Shown: piece by piece, positions 51,730-60,882 of the stretch
Numbering within the stretch: position 1 is the stretch's first letter
Layout: each line of letters opens with the position of its first letter
Assembly: GCA_965263215.1 (NCBI GenBank)
Contig: OZ253663.1
Location: forward strand, 558,001-622,000
From: UBA1672 sp965263215
GTDB taxonomy: Bacteria; Pseudomonadota; Alphaproteobacteria; Micavibrionales; Micavibrionaceae
Direction: 5' to 3'
DNA length: 64,000 nt
The notes under the pieces: model-generated
Told to the model about the DNA's origin: nothing
What the model saw: the letters and a program-made list of their open reading frames with translations, nothing else
The model's database searches: none
Translations under genes and position numbers: made by a program

Positions 51730-52110
51730 ATGCATACACGTAAGCAGGATCTGTCAGATATTAAAGTGCTGACGGATCGACGCTCTTTTCTTGATATTCA
51801 ATCCAATGGCAAAAAATGGGTTTCGCACGGTTTGATTGTGCAGATCAAAGAAAATGATCTGGGCATTAAGCGTGTTGGTTTCACGGTGAGCAAAAAAGTT
51901 GATAAATCTGCAGTTAAACGCAATCGTATCAAACGCCGATTACGAGCGGTAGCGGCCGACATATTAAGCGTTCATGCCAAGGAAAGCTGTGATTATATTT
52001 TGGTTGGAAAAAAAGCGAGCGCAACGCGTCCTTATGATTCAATGATCAATGATTTAAAATGGTGTTTGAAAAAGACGGGATATTATCATAAAACAGAGCG
52101 TGATCTATAA
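51730..52110 (+). CDS. rnpA: ribonuclease P protein component
   Basis: 126 residues, 11 bases after rpmH. It has the RnpA pattern RRSFLDIQ, VGFTVSKKVDKSAVKRN and the RNR helix RNRIKRRLRA. It binds RNase P RNA (not in this window) for tRNA 5' maturation. Confidence 0.95.
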   Translation: MHTRKQDLSDIKVLTDRRSFLDIQSNGKKWVSHGLIVQIKENDLGIKRVGFTVSKKVDKSAVKRNRIKRRLRAVAADILSVHAKESCDYILVGKKASATRPYDSMINDLKWCLKKTGYYHKTERDL

Positions 52111-52131
52111 TAAGGACTAAAGACTATCGTT

Positions 52132-52380
52132 ATGGCACGGTTATTCCGTTTTGCAATAAAGGTTTATTCGTATATTGTTTCTCCGTTTTTAGGGCGGAAT
52201 TGCAGATATCAACCAACCTGTTCTTGTTATGCTGATCAGGCGATAGAGCAGCATGGCGTTATAAAGGGCTTAATTTTAAGCATTGGCCGTATATCCAGAT
52301 GTCACCCGTGGAGTAAGCGGCCACATTTAGACCCTGTGCCACAGGCAATAAAGTCATTAGATAAAACAGCATCACAATAA
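52132..52380 (+). CDS. yidD: membrane protein insertion efficiency factor YidD
   Basis: 82 residues with the family core CRYQPTCSCYADQAIEQHG and RISRCHPWSKRPHLDPVP. The usual GGxDPVP end is altered to KRPHLDPVP, a mild variant. An N-terminal amphipathic helix should bind the membrane. It assists YidC, encoded next. Confidence 0.93.
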   Translation: MARLFRFAIKVYSYIVSPFLGRNCRYQPTCSCYADQAIEQHGVIKGLILSIGRISRCHPWSKRPHLDPVPQAIKSLDKTASQ

Positions 52381-52413
52381 AAACAGAACACGTATTTAAA
52401 GGGCCTATTCATC

Positions 52414-54324
52414 ATGAATAACAACAAAGATCAAATGCATCCGCAAGATGTCCGTAACTTGATTATTTTTGCGATTGCATCGCTTGCGATCTGGTTTTTA
52501 TATGAAACCTATATTCTTGGCCCACAGACAAAGGCGTTAAAAGAAGCAAAGCAAGCAAAGGCGGAGCTGCTTTTGGATGATCCTGAGTTGATGGAAGAGA
52601 TCAAAGAAGTAACGCGTGAAGAGGCTATGTTGCAATCTGAAAGATTGTATTTCAGAAACGATGAAATATCGGGTTCTATCCCTCTTACAGGTGGTATGAT
52701 TGATGATCTAAGTTTGAATAAGTATTTTAAAACTTTGGAGAAAAAAGAAAATGTTCATGTTTTAATACCTGCTGGTGTTAAATACTCGCGCTACATCAAT
52801 TATGGTTGGGTAAGTGGAGATAGAAAGCTTGCGTTACCAGATGCGGCGACGCAATGGCAAGTGAAGGATAACAATCTGCTACAGCCTGATTTGCCTGTGA
52901 CGTTGCATTGGGATAATGGTCAGGGATTGCGATTTGAACGTATTTTGTCGCTTGATAAAGAATTTGTTTTTAAAATTACACAAAGAGTCATTAATCGTTC
53001 TGGTGATTCAGTATATCTGTACCCGTATAGTTTAATTACGCAAACAAACCTTCCTGAAAATGCGCAACCCAGATGGATTGCTTATGAGGGGCCGGTTGGT
53101 TTTATTGGTGGTGCGTTAGAGCAAATTGGCTATGGCGGCATGGTTAAGGAGCCGAATAAAAAGATCGAAGCAGAAAATGGTTGGATCGGTTTTTCTGATG
53201 AATACTGGTTTACCGCTCTAATGCCTGAGCAAGGTAAAACAACAAAGTTTCGTTTTAAACACACGCCAGACCCTTTTAAGCAAAAGAATAAAAAATACCA
53301 AACTGATTACACAGGATCCGAATTGGTGGTCGATAATGGGGCTTCCGTTGAATATACGCATCATATTTTTGTGGGCGCAAAAAAAGTTTTGGTTCTTGAG
53401 AAGTATCAAAAATCTTTAGGTGTCGACAATTTAGACTTAGCCGTTGATTTTGGTTGGTTCTGGTTTTTAACCTACCCATTCTTTTTGGCGCTTCATTATT
53501 TGGGTTTATTCGTTGGGAACATGGGGGTTGCGATCATTCTGCTGACGGTTCTTTTAAGAAGTGCTGTTTTCCCCCTCACGCGGGTTTCTTACCGTTCGTT
53601 CGCAAAAATGAAGGTGGTTGCCCCGCAAATTACGGAGCTGCGTGATAAATATAACGATGATAAAGAAAAGTTACAGGCAGAAATCGTCCAATTATACCAG
53701 AGAGAGGGTGTAAACCCGATGTCCGGCTGCTTGCCGATTGTAGCGCAAATTCCTATTTTCTTCGCGTTTTATAAGGTTATTTTGATTACGATTGAGCTTC
53801 GTCATGCACCGTTCTTTGGGTGGATACAGGATCTATCCTCGAAAGATCCGACGAGTATTTTTAACTTATTCGGGTTGTTTGAATATGATGTATCGTGGCT
53901 TCCTGCGATTGGTATCTGGCCGACCTTGATGTTGATTGCAATGTTGATGCAGAAGAAACTTAATCCACCACCTCAAGATTCAACGCAGCGTATGATGATG
54001 AATATCTTTCCGTTTTTCATCACATTTATTATGTCGAAATTTGCGTCGGGTCTTGTGATTTACTGGACATTAAGCGCAACGCTTTCCGTGGTGCAACAAG
54101 CTTACATTATGCGCTCTATGGGGGTGCCGATTTATCTTTTCAATAAGGATAAGTTCAAAGAGGAGCTTGAGGCCAAAAGTGCAGAAGGGCCGGATGTGCA
54201 TCCTCTGGTCGAGATGGCTGAAGATGAAGTTGAGAAGGCTATGTTCGGTGAAGGGGATAGTGAAGAAGAGCCAAAGCCGATAATCTCGCCGCCAAAACCC
54301 AAAAAGAAGAAAAAGAAAAAATAG
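52414..54324 (+). CDS. yidC: membrane protein insertase YidC
   Basis: 636 residues. The first helix NLIIFAIASLAIWFLYETYI is followed by the periplasmic domain (about 60-350), then five conserved helices from about 355 with the family blocks GNMGVAIILLTVLLRSAVFP and VNPMSGCLPIVAQIPIFFAF. The C-terminal tail is Glu- then Lys-rich (KPKKKKKKK), as in forms that contact the ribosome. It inserts proteins into the inner membrane with or without SecYEG. Confidence 0.97.
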   Translation: MNNNKDQMHPQDVRNLIIFAIASLAIWFLYETYILGPQTKALKEAKQAKAELLLDDPELMEEIKEVTREEAMLQSERLYFRNDEISGSIPLTGGMIDDLSLNKYFKTLEKKENVHVLIPAGVKYSRYINYGWVSGDRKLALPDAATQWQVKDNNLLQPDLPVTLHWDNGQGLRFERILSLDKEFVFKITQRVINRSGDSVYLYPYSLITQTNLPENAQPRWIAYEGPVGFIGGALEQIGYGGMVKEPNKKIEAENGWIGFSDEYWFTALMPEQGKTTKFRFKHTPDPFKQKNKKYQTDYTGSELVVDNGASVEYTHHIFVGAKKVLVLEKYQKSLGVDNLDLAVDFGWFWFLTYPFFLALHYLGLFVGNMGVAIILLTVLLRSAVFPLTRVSYRSFAKMKVVAPQITELRDKYNDDKEKLQAEIVQLYQREGVNPMSGCLPIVAQIPIFFAFYKVILITIELRHAPFFGWIQDLSSKDPTSIFNLFGLFEYDVSWLPAIGIWPTLMLIAMLMQKKLNPPPQDSTQRMMMNIFPFFITFIMSKFASGLVIYWTLSATLSVVQQAYIMRSMGVPIYLFNKDKFKEELEAKSAEGPDVHPLVEMAEDEVEKAMFGEGDSEEEPKPIISPPKPKKKKKKK

Positions 54325-54346
54325 AAAAAATAGAAAATTATTCAAG

Positions 54347-54982
54347 ATGGAAGAATTTTTAGAAGAAGAGCGTGAGCAAGCGCGCGTGTTATTTGCCGGA
54401 TCGTGTGACTTTATGTTAGGCGTCGCAGGTTTGCACCAGTTGCCCGATGCGCAAACACCGGAAATTGCCTTTGCCGGGCGTTCCAATGTTGGTAAGTCTT
54501 CATTGTTGAATGCGCTAACAGGGCGTAAGGCGTTGGCGCGAACATCAAACACCCCGGGGCGTACGCAGGAGCTTAATTATTTTAACCTTGGTAATCATGT
54601 TTATATGGTTGATATGCCGGGTTATGGATATGCAAAGGTTTCAAAGGAAAAAATTGCAGCTTGGACAAGTTTGATTTTTGCTTACCTTCGGGGAAGGCCA
54701 ACGCTACGATGCGTTTTTATTCTTATCGATGCACGCCACGGCTTTAAGCAGAGCGACATTGACCTTATGAAAATGCTTGATGAGGCGGCTGTTTCTTATC
54801 GTATTATTCTAACAAAGATAGATAAAGTGAAACAGCAAGACCTAAAAAAAGTAACTGAGAAAATAGCAGGTATTGTGAAAAATAACCCCGCCGCTTTTCC
54901 TGAAATCCTTAACACAAGTAGTCTTAAGGATATTGGTATCGAAGAATTACGCTGTGTTATTCGTCGTTATGGCTTGCATTAA
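54347..54982 (+). CDS. engB: ribosome-biogenesis GTPase EngB/YihA
   Basis: 211 residues. The G motifs are clear: GRSNVGKSSLLNAL (G1), NTPGRTQELNYF (G2), DMPGYGYAKV (G3) and LTKIDKV (G4). It is essential for 50S subunit assembly in many bacteria. It follows yidC by 22 bases, the usual order in alphaproteobacteria. Confidence 0.96.
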   Translation: MEEFLEEEREQARVLFAGSCDFMLGVAGLHQLPDAQTPEIAFAGRSNVGKSSLLNALTGRKALARTSNTPGRTQELNYFNLGNHVYMVDMPGYGYAKVSKEKIAAWTSLIFAYLRGRPTLRCVFILIDARHGFKQSDIDLMKMLDEAAVSYRIILTKIDKVKQQDLKKVTEKIAGIVKNNPAAFPEILNTSSLKDIGIEELRCVIRRYGLH

Positions 54983-55104
54983 TTCTTTTTGATTTAAGCG
55001 CCTCAATAAATTTCTTGTATATATTTGTTCTCTTTTTGTTTCCTTTGTGCGTTCTTCGGACTAAGATGGAGGAGAATCGTATTGTTTGGGTTAGGCTATT
55101 AAAG

Positions 55105-56352
55105 ATGACGTTTTCTACAGCTATCTATTTCTACATTTTTTGCGCAATGGTCGCCGGTTTTGTTCTTGGTTGGCTTGTTGTCTTTACATCGCAGATGAAA
55201 CGCGTCATTGGGCTTGAGCGTGATAACGCTGAATTACGCGCGCAGGCTCAGGCCGCTAAAGAATCTCTGGATCGTGCTGGTGAGGCTCTGGATTATCGTT
55301 TTAAGGCTACTGCGCAGGAAGCTCTACAAAAAAGTAATGAGCAATTCTTACAGTTAGCGCAAGAACGTTTAAAAGGTGCGCAAGCCGACGGTGCGCATGA
55401 TCTTGAGAAACGGCAAAGAGCGATTAATGAAATGGTTAAGCCTGTACATGAAAACCTCAAGGCTCTTTCCTCCGCTCTGGAACAGGTGAAGGGTACGGAT
55501 AAGGCGCTTCGTGAAGATGTTCAAAATCTTAATCGCGAGACTGCGAAGCTTGTTGGTGCGCTTCGTGATCCATCCGCGCAGGGATTATGGGGAGAGTTTA
55601 TTCTGGAAGGCGTTTTGGAAAAATCCGGTTTGATTAAGGGTGTACATTACGAAACGCAGATTAGTTTTGAAACTGAGAGTGGTCGCCAACGCCCTGATGC
55701 GATCATCCACATGCAAGATGGCTTTAATATTATTATTGATGCGAAAGCTCCTTTAAATGAGTTTGCGCAACGCTTATCCGAAGATATGAGTGATGATGCG
55801 CATAATGTTTTGATGCAAAATTTAGCGGCGCAGGTGCGTTCGCATGTGAAAAAGCTTGGTTCCAAGAATTATTGGGAAAATGTCGACAGCCCTGACTTTA
55901 CGGTTATGTTCCTACCATCAGAGCACATGTACTCAATTGCTCTCCGCGCTGATCCGACACTGGTTGAGTTTGCAGCAACCCAAAATATCATTATCGCATC
56001 ACCGACATTGCTTATGTCCTTACTGCGTGTTGTCGGTGTCAGTTGGCGCCAAGTTGAGTTGGTTGAAAATGCACAAGATATTGCTGAGCTAGGTTATGAT
56101 CTATACAAACGTTTTCTCAAATTCACGGATCACTTTGAAAAGATCGGCGGGCATTTGCAAAAAGCTATGGGCGGATATGATGCCGCGCTTGGCTCTATGG
56201 AACGTCAAGTTTTACCGGCGGCACGTAAATTCAAAGATTTGCAAGGGGCGAAGGCCGGTATTGAAGACATCAAAGATTTGAAATCGGTCGAAACCTTGCC
56301 CCGCAATTTGGCATTGACGATGGAAGATGAGCAAGAGAAGAAGCGCGCCTGA
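55105..56352 (+). CDS. rmuC: DNA recombination protein RmuC
   Basis: 415 residues from the Met at 55105, which gives the usual RmuC layout; an earlier ATG at 55066 and a longer frame from 55015 are alternatives. An N-terminal membrane helix (TAIYFYIFCAMVAGFVLGWL) is followed by coiled coil (about 35-170) and a PD-(D/E)xK nuclease-like domain with LWGEFILEGVLEKSGL, RPDAIIHM and IIDAKAPLNE. RmuC restrains inverted-repeat recombination in E. coli. It precedes def. Confidence 0.9.
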   Translation: MTFSTAIYFYIFCAMVAGFVLGWLVVFTSQMKRVIGLERDNAELRAQAQAAKESLDRAGEALDYRFKATAQEALQKSNEQFLQLAQERLKGAQADGAHDLEKRQRAINEMVKPVHENLKALSSALEQVKGTDKALREDVQNLNRETAKLVGALRDPSAQGLWGEFILEGVLEKSGLIKGVHYETQISFETESGRQRPDAIIHMQDGFNIIIDAKAPLNEFAQRLSEDMSDDAHNVLMQNLAAQVRSHVKKLGSKNYWENVDSPDFTVMFLPSEHMYSIALRADPTLVEFAATQNIIIASPTLLMSLLRVVGVSWRQVELVENAQDIAELGYDLYKRFLKFTDHFEKIGGHLQKAMGGYDAALGSMERQVLPAARKFKDLQGAKAGIEDIKDLKSVETLPRNLALTMEDEQEKKRA

Positions 56353-56399
56353 TTGGTGTGACTTGAAATTACACTCAAAACCAATTATCACTTGTTCCC

Positions 56400-56924
56400 A
56401 TGACTGACTATACGATTATTACTGTTCCTGATCCTGTCCTTAAAGAGGTTGCGCAGCCCGTTAATAAAGTTGACGATGCAATTCGTGCACAAATGGATGG
56501 CATGCTTCAGGCGATGTATGATGCGCCAGGTATTGGTCTTGCGGCTAATCAGGTGGGTTTATTAAACCGTGTTTTGGTGATGGACCTATCTCGTCGTGAT
56601 GAAGATGAAGAGGCTGCCGAACCTATTTTTATGGTTAATCCTGAAATTATTCATGAGTCTGAGCAAATGAGCGTGATGGAAGAGGGCTGCCTATCAATTC
56701 CGCAGCAGCACGCAGATGTAGAGCGTCCAGCAATCGTACGGGTGAAATATATGGATTATAATGGCAAGGAAGCGGAGTTGGAAGCAGAAGGATTGCTATC
56801 ACATTGTGTACAGCACGAAATTGATCATTTGAACGGCGTTTTGTTTATTGATTATCTGTCTAGTTTGAAACGAAATATGATCTTGAAAAAGGTACGGAAA
56901 CTTAAGAAACAAAATCTTCTTTAA
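56400..56924 (+). CDS. def: peptide deformylase
   Basis: 174 residues with the three metal motifs: GIGLAANQVG (residue ~44), EGCLSIPQQ (~92) with the Cys, and QHEIDHLNG (~136) with HExxH. It removes the formyl group from nascent N termini. It sits 16 bases before fmt, the classic def-fmt pair. Confidence 0.97.
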   Translation: MTDYTIITVPDPVLKEVAQPVNKVDDAIRAQMDGMLQAMYDAPGIGLAANQVGLLNRVLVMDLSRRDEDEEAAEPIFMVNPEIIHESEQMSVMEEGCLSIPQQHADVERPAIVRVKYMDYNGKEAELEAEGLLSHCVQHEIDHLNGVLFIDYLSSLKRNMILKKVRKLKKQNLL

Positions 56925-56939
56925 AGGGCGTGTTTATAA

Positions 56940-57911
56940 ATGACTGATAAGCCTCTTAATATTGCCTTTATGGGAACGCCCGACTTTGCTGTTGTGGCTT
57001 TGCAATCTTTAATCGATAGCCCGCATAATATTGTATGTGTTTATTCGCAGCCACCACGTCCCAAAGGGCGTGGACATAAAGTTCAAAAATCTCCTGTGCA
57101 GGCGTTAGCAGAGCAGTATGACATTCCTGTTTTCACACCTAAATCATTAAAAGGTGCCGAAGAACAAAAGGAATTCTCCAACCATAATTTAGATGTGGCC
57201 GTTGTGGCGGCGTATGGTTTACTTCTCCCGCAAGCTATTTTAGATGCGCCGAAATATGGGTGTTTGAATATTCACGGGTCTTTGCTGCCACGCTGGCGCG
57301 GTGCTTCGCCTATACAGCACGCTATCTGGAAGGGTGATGATGTTTCGGGTGTAACCATCATGCAGATGGATAAGGGGCTTGATACGGGTGATATGATCTT
57401 GAAGGGTGAGGTTTCACTAGATGGAAATATGACATCCGCAAGATTACATGATGAATTGGCAAAGATGGGTGCGAAGCTGACGCTTGAGGTTTTGGATATT
57501 ATAGCTGCGCAAGGCAGTGTGGAAAGTGAAGGGCAAGCTGATGAGCAAAGCACATACGCACCTCTTCTGAAAAAAACAGATGGTCTGGTGGATTGGTCCC
57601 GGCCTGCGGTAGAGATTGATCGTCAAGTACGTGCGCTTAATCCTTGGCCGGGCGTTTGGGCAGACATTCAAGGGAAGCGCTTTAAGATTCTTGAGGTTAG
57701 TATCGCAGATGTTGATTATCCGAACTATGCGGGGGCTTTGTGCAATGAAGGTATGTCGCCCGGTAAAGTTTTGAATAAAGAAGGTTTGATTTTATGTGGT
57801 GTTAAGACAGTTCTGGCGTTGAAAACAGTGCAACCTGAAGGGAAAAAGCGTATGGATTTCACGTCGGCCTTGAATGGTGGTTATATCAATGCGGATGAAA
57901 TATTTTCATGA
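56940..57911 (+). CDS. fmt: methionyl-tRNA formyltransferase
   Basis: 323 residues. NIAFMGTPDFAVVALQSL opens the domain, and the catalytic region LNIHGSLLPRWRGASPIQHA is near residue 112, with DTGDM following near 152. A C-terminal OB-like domain starts near 210. It formylates initiator Met-tRNA. Its stop overlaps truA by 4 bases. Confidence 0.97.
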   Translation: MTDKPLNIAFMGTPDFAVVALQSLIDSPHNIVCVYSQPPRPKGRGHKVQKSPVQALAEQYDIPVFTPKSLKGAEEQKEFSNHNLDVAVVAAYGLLLPQAILDAPKYGCLNIHGSLLPRWRGASPIQHAIWKGDDVSGVTIMQMDKGLDTGDMILKGEVSLDGNMTSARLHDELAKMGAKLTLEVLDIIAAQGSVESEGQADEQSTYAPLLKKTDGLVDWSRPAVEIDRQVRALNPWPGVWADIQGKRFKILEVSIADVDYPNYAGALCNEGMSPGKVLNKEGLILCGVKTVLALKTVQPEGKKRMDFTSALNGGYINADEIFS

Positions 57912-58672
57912 CACGGTATAAGCTCACAATAGAATATCGCGGCACTGATTATCGTGGGTGGCAAAGGCAAGTTGATGTTCCCTCTATTCAGCAAGCAATC
58001 GAAGACGCTATAAAAGGGTTCTCAAATCAGGATGTATCAGTGTGCGTTGCTGGTCGTACAGATGCAGGTGTGCATGCACGTGGACAAGTCGCACATGTTG
58101 ATCTGGCTGAATTTTCCAAACCGATGGATGGATACTCCATTACTAAGGCCATCAATGCGCATTTGAAACCGCAACCAATCACCATCATCCATACGCAAAG
58201 CGTCGATGATGCATTCCACGCAAGGTTCTCTGCAGTTAACAAACTTTATCAATATCGCATTGTAAACAGACCTTCATTGCCTGCTCTTGAAAATGGTCTT
58301 GTTTGGCATATTGGGCGATCGTTAAATGTTGAAGCGATGCGCGAGAGCGCGACGTTTTTATTGGGTAAGCACGATTTTTCTACGTTTCGTGATTCTGAAT
58401 GTCAGGCAAAATCACCGATAAAAACATTAGATCGTCTGGATATTAACGTTCGTGATTATGATACGTGCGGTGGTGCGGAGATTATAATTGAAGTTGAAGG
58501 GAAATCATTTTTGCATCATCAGGTTCGTAATATTGCCGGAACTTTATCACTTGTTGGTTTGGGGAAGTGGAAACCGCAAGATATGAAAACCGCTCTTGAT
58601 GCAAAAGATAGAACAAAAGGCGGGCCGACCGCCTCTGCGGATGGGTTGTATCTGATGCGGGTGGATTATTGA
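57908..58672 (+). CDS. truA: tRNA pseudouridine(38-40) synthase
   Basis: 254 residues with the catalytic Asp in AGRTDAGVHARGQVAH near residue 52, the YRGWQRQ substrate segment near the start, and HHQVRNIAG near 195. It modifies positions 38-40 of tRNA. The start overlaps the fmt stop (ATGA) and the stop overlaps the next gene (TGATG). Confidence 0.97.
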   Translation: MTRYKLTIEYRGTDYRGWQRQVDVPSIQQAIEDAIKGFSNQDVSVCVAGRTDAGVHARGQVAHVDLAEFSKPMDGYSITKAINAHLKPQPITIIHTQSVDDAFHARFSAVNKLYQYRIVNRPSLPALENGLVWHIGRSLNVEAMRESATFLLGKHDFSTFRDSECQAKSPIKTLDRLDINVRDYDTCGGAEIIIEVEGKSFLHHQVRNIAGTLSLVGLGKWKPQDMKTALDAKDRTKGGPTASADGLYLMRVDY

Positions 58673-58998
58673 TGGAGACAATATCGACATATAGAATCGT
58701 TGTTTATGTACCAAGTGATTACTTATCAGACTTCATCCAAAATGTTAGTCCGCATATTCCTTCATTTTTAGGCAACTTTGATCATGTATGTTGGTGGAGT
58801 GAGGCGGGCACAGAGCAATATCGGAGTACGGACGACGATAAAATAGAGCAAAAACCATCGCACCGTATCGAAATTTATTTGCCAGAGGATAATGTGTTTT
58901 TGAATAAATTTATCAGTGGGATAGTCGTGCCAAATCATCCATGGGATGAGCCAGTTATTACAATAACAACACAAAAAATTGTAAATCACGATAAATAG
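58672..58998 (+). CDS. stand-alone YqfO/NIF3 insertion-domain protein
   Basis: 108 residues from the ATG that overlaps the truA stop. YRIVVYVPSDYLSDFIQ, GNFDHVCWWSEAGTEQYRS and VPNHPWDEPVITI match the roughly 100-residue ferredoxin-like domain found inserted in YqfO/NIF3 proteins and also as free proteins, where the last motif reads HPYEEP. The free form has no established function, though it resembles PII/CutA-like trimers. Translational coupling to truA supports a real gene. Confidence 0.8.
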   Translation: METISTYRIVVYVPSDYLSDFIQNVSPHIPSFLGNFDHVCWWSEAGTEQYRSTDDDKIEQKPSHRIEIYLPEDNVFLNKFISGIVVPNHPWDEPVITITTQKIVNHDK

Positions 58999-59038
58999 TG
59001 GCACTATGCGCCATAAACTATATGTAAAAGGTTTGGCT

Positions 59039-59740
59039 ATGAGAGCGTATATCGCTATAGGTGTCGTTTTCTTTACTTTTGTTACGGTTGTTTATGCCGT
59101 TGCATCAGAGCATGAAAAAGAAATACAGCCGGTACAATTTCAAAAAACGATTAAGGATATTAATCGTTTAAAACCGTTGCAGAATCCGCGCCATGAAAGA
59201 TCGGCAAAAATCCTTGATCGTCTTGTTATGGATAATGCCAGTATGGTTGTCGGTAAGGTTGATGATGTGATGATTGACTCTGGTGGTTCTGTGACCACGC
59301 TTGTTGTTGATTTTAAGAATTTACAGATGCCTCAGCCCGTTTTTCTGGATTACGATGTTTTTGAAGTTAAAAGTATGACATCGGGATACAAGTTAGGATT
59401 TGATAAAAACGAAATTGAGCGCGTTTATGCTTCTCTTTTACCTTCTATTGAATCGGCAGCAGGTGATGAAATTGAATATTTCAGTACGAAAGGCTTGATC
59501 GGTAGTCAGGTTTTAACGTCGGATGGTTACCATATCGGAGAGCTCGATGAAGTTTTATTTGATCAGAGTGGCACGTATGTCAGAAGTGTCCATGTGATAA
59601 TCAACTTTGAGACTATTCAGGAAACGGGCATCGCAGTTCCGCTATCCATTCTCAGCTTTGGTCAGAAAGACGGCCGTTTGCAAGTTACGATTGATCAAAA
59701 ATATGCGAATTTGATCATAGAGAATGCCAAAGGCCTTTAA
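59039..59740 (+). CDS. exported PRC-barrel domain protein
   Basis: 233 residues from the Met at 59039, with AAAGG upstream; the frame opens at 59006. An N-terminal hydrophobic segment IAIGVVFFTFVTVVYAVAS is a signal peptide or anchor. Two PRC-barrel-like repeats follow: VVGKVDDVMIDSGGSVTTL and ILTSDGYHIGELDEVLFD-like sequence (starting QVLTSDGYH). Periplasmic PRC-barrel proteins are common in alphaproteobacteria and mostly uncharacterised. It converges with dapE, overlapping by 4 bases. Confidence 0.75.
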   Translation: MRAYIAIGVVFFTFVTVVYAVASEHEKEIQPVQFQKTIKDINRLKPLQNPRHERSAKILDRLVMDNASMVVGKVDDVMIDSGGSVTTLVVDFKNLQMPQPVFLDYDVFEVKSMTSGYKLGFDKNEIERVYASLLPSIESAAGDEIEYFSTKGLIGSQVLTSDGYHIGELDEVLFDQSGTYVRSVHVIINFETIQETGIAVPLSILSFGQKDGRLQVTIDQKYANLIIENAKGL

Positions 59741-60873
59741 TCTAAATACAGATCTAAAATACGCTCAAATATTTTGGTAAGATCTTCAAGGTCATGCACG
59801 GATGCGTTTTCATTAATTTGATGTATCGTTGCATTCACGCCACCAAATTCTACGACCGGACAATATTGTGCCATAAAACGCGCATCAGATGTGCCGCCAT
59901 TTGTCGTAAATTCAGGCGTCTTTCCTGTGATATCCTTCACAGCGGTTTTGACTGTTTCCGACCATGTACCGGGCTGCGTTAGGAAGCTCTTTGATCCGCA
60001 GACTAGTTCAAGGTTATATTCAAAACCTGTGTCTTCCAAAATTTCATGCAGTTTTTGTGAAAGACTTTCTTCGTTCCAGTGGTCGTTAAATCTGATATTG
60101 AATTTTGCGGTACCACTTTCAGGGATGACATTATCGGCGGTGTTGCCAACGTCAATCGTTGTAATTTCTAAATTAGTTGGCGGAAAAAACTCCGATCCCT
60201 CGTCAAAAATATGATCGTTCAAAGCATCAATCATTTTGACCAAGCGTGGCATGGGATTATCCGCTAAATGCTGATACGCAACATGCCCCTGTTTACCTGA
60301 AACACTTAAATTCCCAGTGATTGATCCGCGCCGTCCGATTTTTATTTCTTGTCCCAAATGATCGGGGTTTGTTGGCTCTCCCACTAAGGCGACATCAGGA
60401 ATATGGTTGTTGTCTTTCATCCATTCTAAAACTTTGACCGTACCGTTTACGGCGGGCCCTTCTTCATCGCCGGTTATAAGTAAACTGATGGAGCCTTTAG
60501 GGGCATTACTTTCTAGATATTTTGAAACCGCTGCTGTGAAGGCCGCGACGGAGCCTTTCATGTCACTTGTGCCGCGCCCGTATAATATTCCATTGTCAAT
60601 TGTTGGTTCGAATGGGCCGAAAGTCCACATATCTTCGGGGCCGGGCGGTACGACATCGGTATGTCCTGCGTAACAAATATGCGGAGCCTCTGTCCCTAAG
60701 CGTGCGAATAGATTTTGAACGTTGTCTTCACCTTCACCGAAATCAAGATGATGGCACTCAAACCCAAGGGCTGATAATTGTTCAGACAAATATACAAGTG
60801 CACCTTCGTCCTTCGGGGTAACGGACGGGCATGCGACTAATTTTTTTGTAAGTTCGATAACATCGTAGGACAT
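59737..60873 (-). CDS. dapE: succinyl-diaminopimelate desuccinylase
   Basis: 378 residues, M20 family. The metal motifs are CYAGHTDVVPPG near residue 65, YGRGTSDMKGSVAAF near 100 and LITGDEEGPAVNG near 132, plus GRRGSITG and NGGTSDARF. It makes LL-diaminopimelate for lysine and peptidoglycan. With dapD (62161) it gives two steps of the succinylase pathway in this window. Confidence 0.96.
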   Translation of the reverse strand: MSYDVIELTKKLVACPSVTPKDEGALVYLSEQLSALGFECHHLDFGEGEDNVQNLFARLGTEAPHICYAGHTDVVPPGPEDMWTFGPFEPTIDNGILYGRGTSDMKGSVAAFTAAVSKYLESNAPKGSISLLITGDEEGPAVNGTVKVLEWMKDNNHIPDVALVGEPTNPDHLGQEIKIGRRGSITGNLSVSGKQGHVAYQHLADNPMPRLVKMIDALNDHIFDEGSEFFPPTNLEITTIDVGNTADNVIPESGTAKFNIRFNDHWNEESLSQKLHEILEDTGFEYNLELVCGSKSFLTQPGTWSETVKTAVKDITGKTPEFTTNGGTSDARFMAQYCPVVEFGGVNATIHQINENASVHDLEDLTKIFERILDLYLD

Positions 60874-60882
60874 GGGTAGATA

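Noticed and set aside
51462..52380. Replication origin or dnaA next to rpmH
   Set aside because: rpmH flanks the origin in many bacteria, but upstream lies a ubiquinone monooxygenase and PII gene, with no DnaA-box cluster seen.
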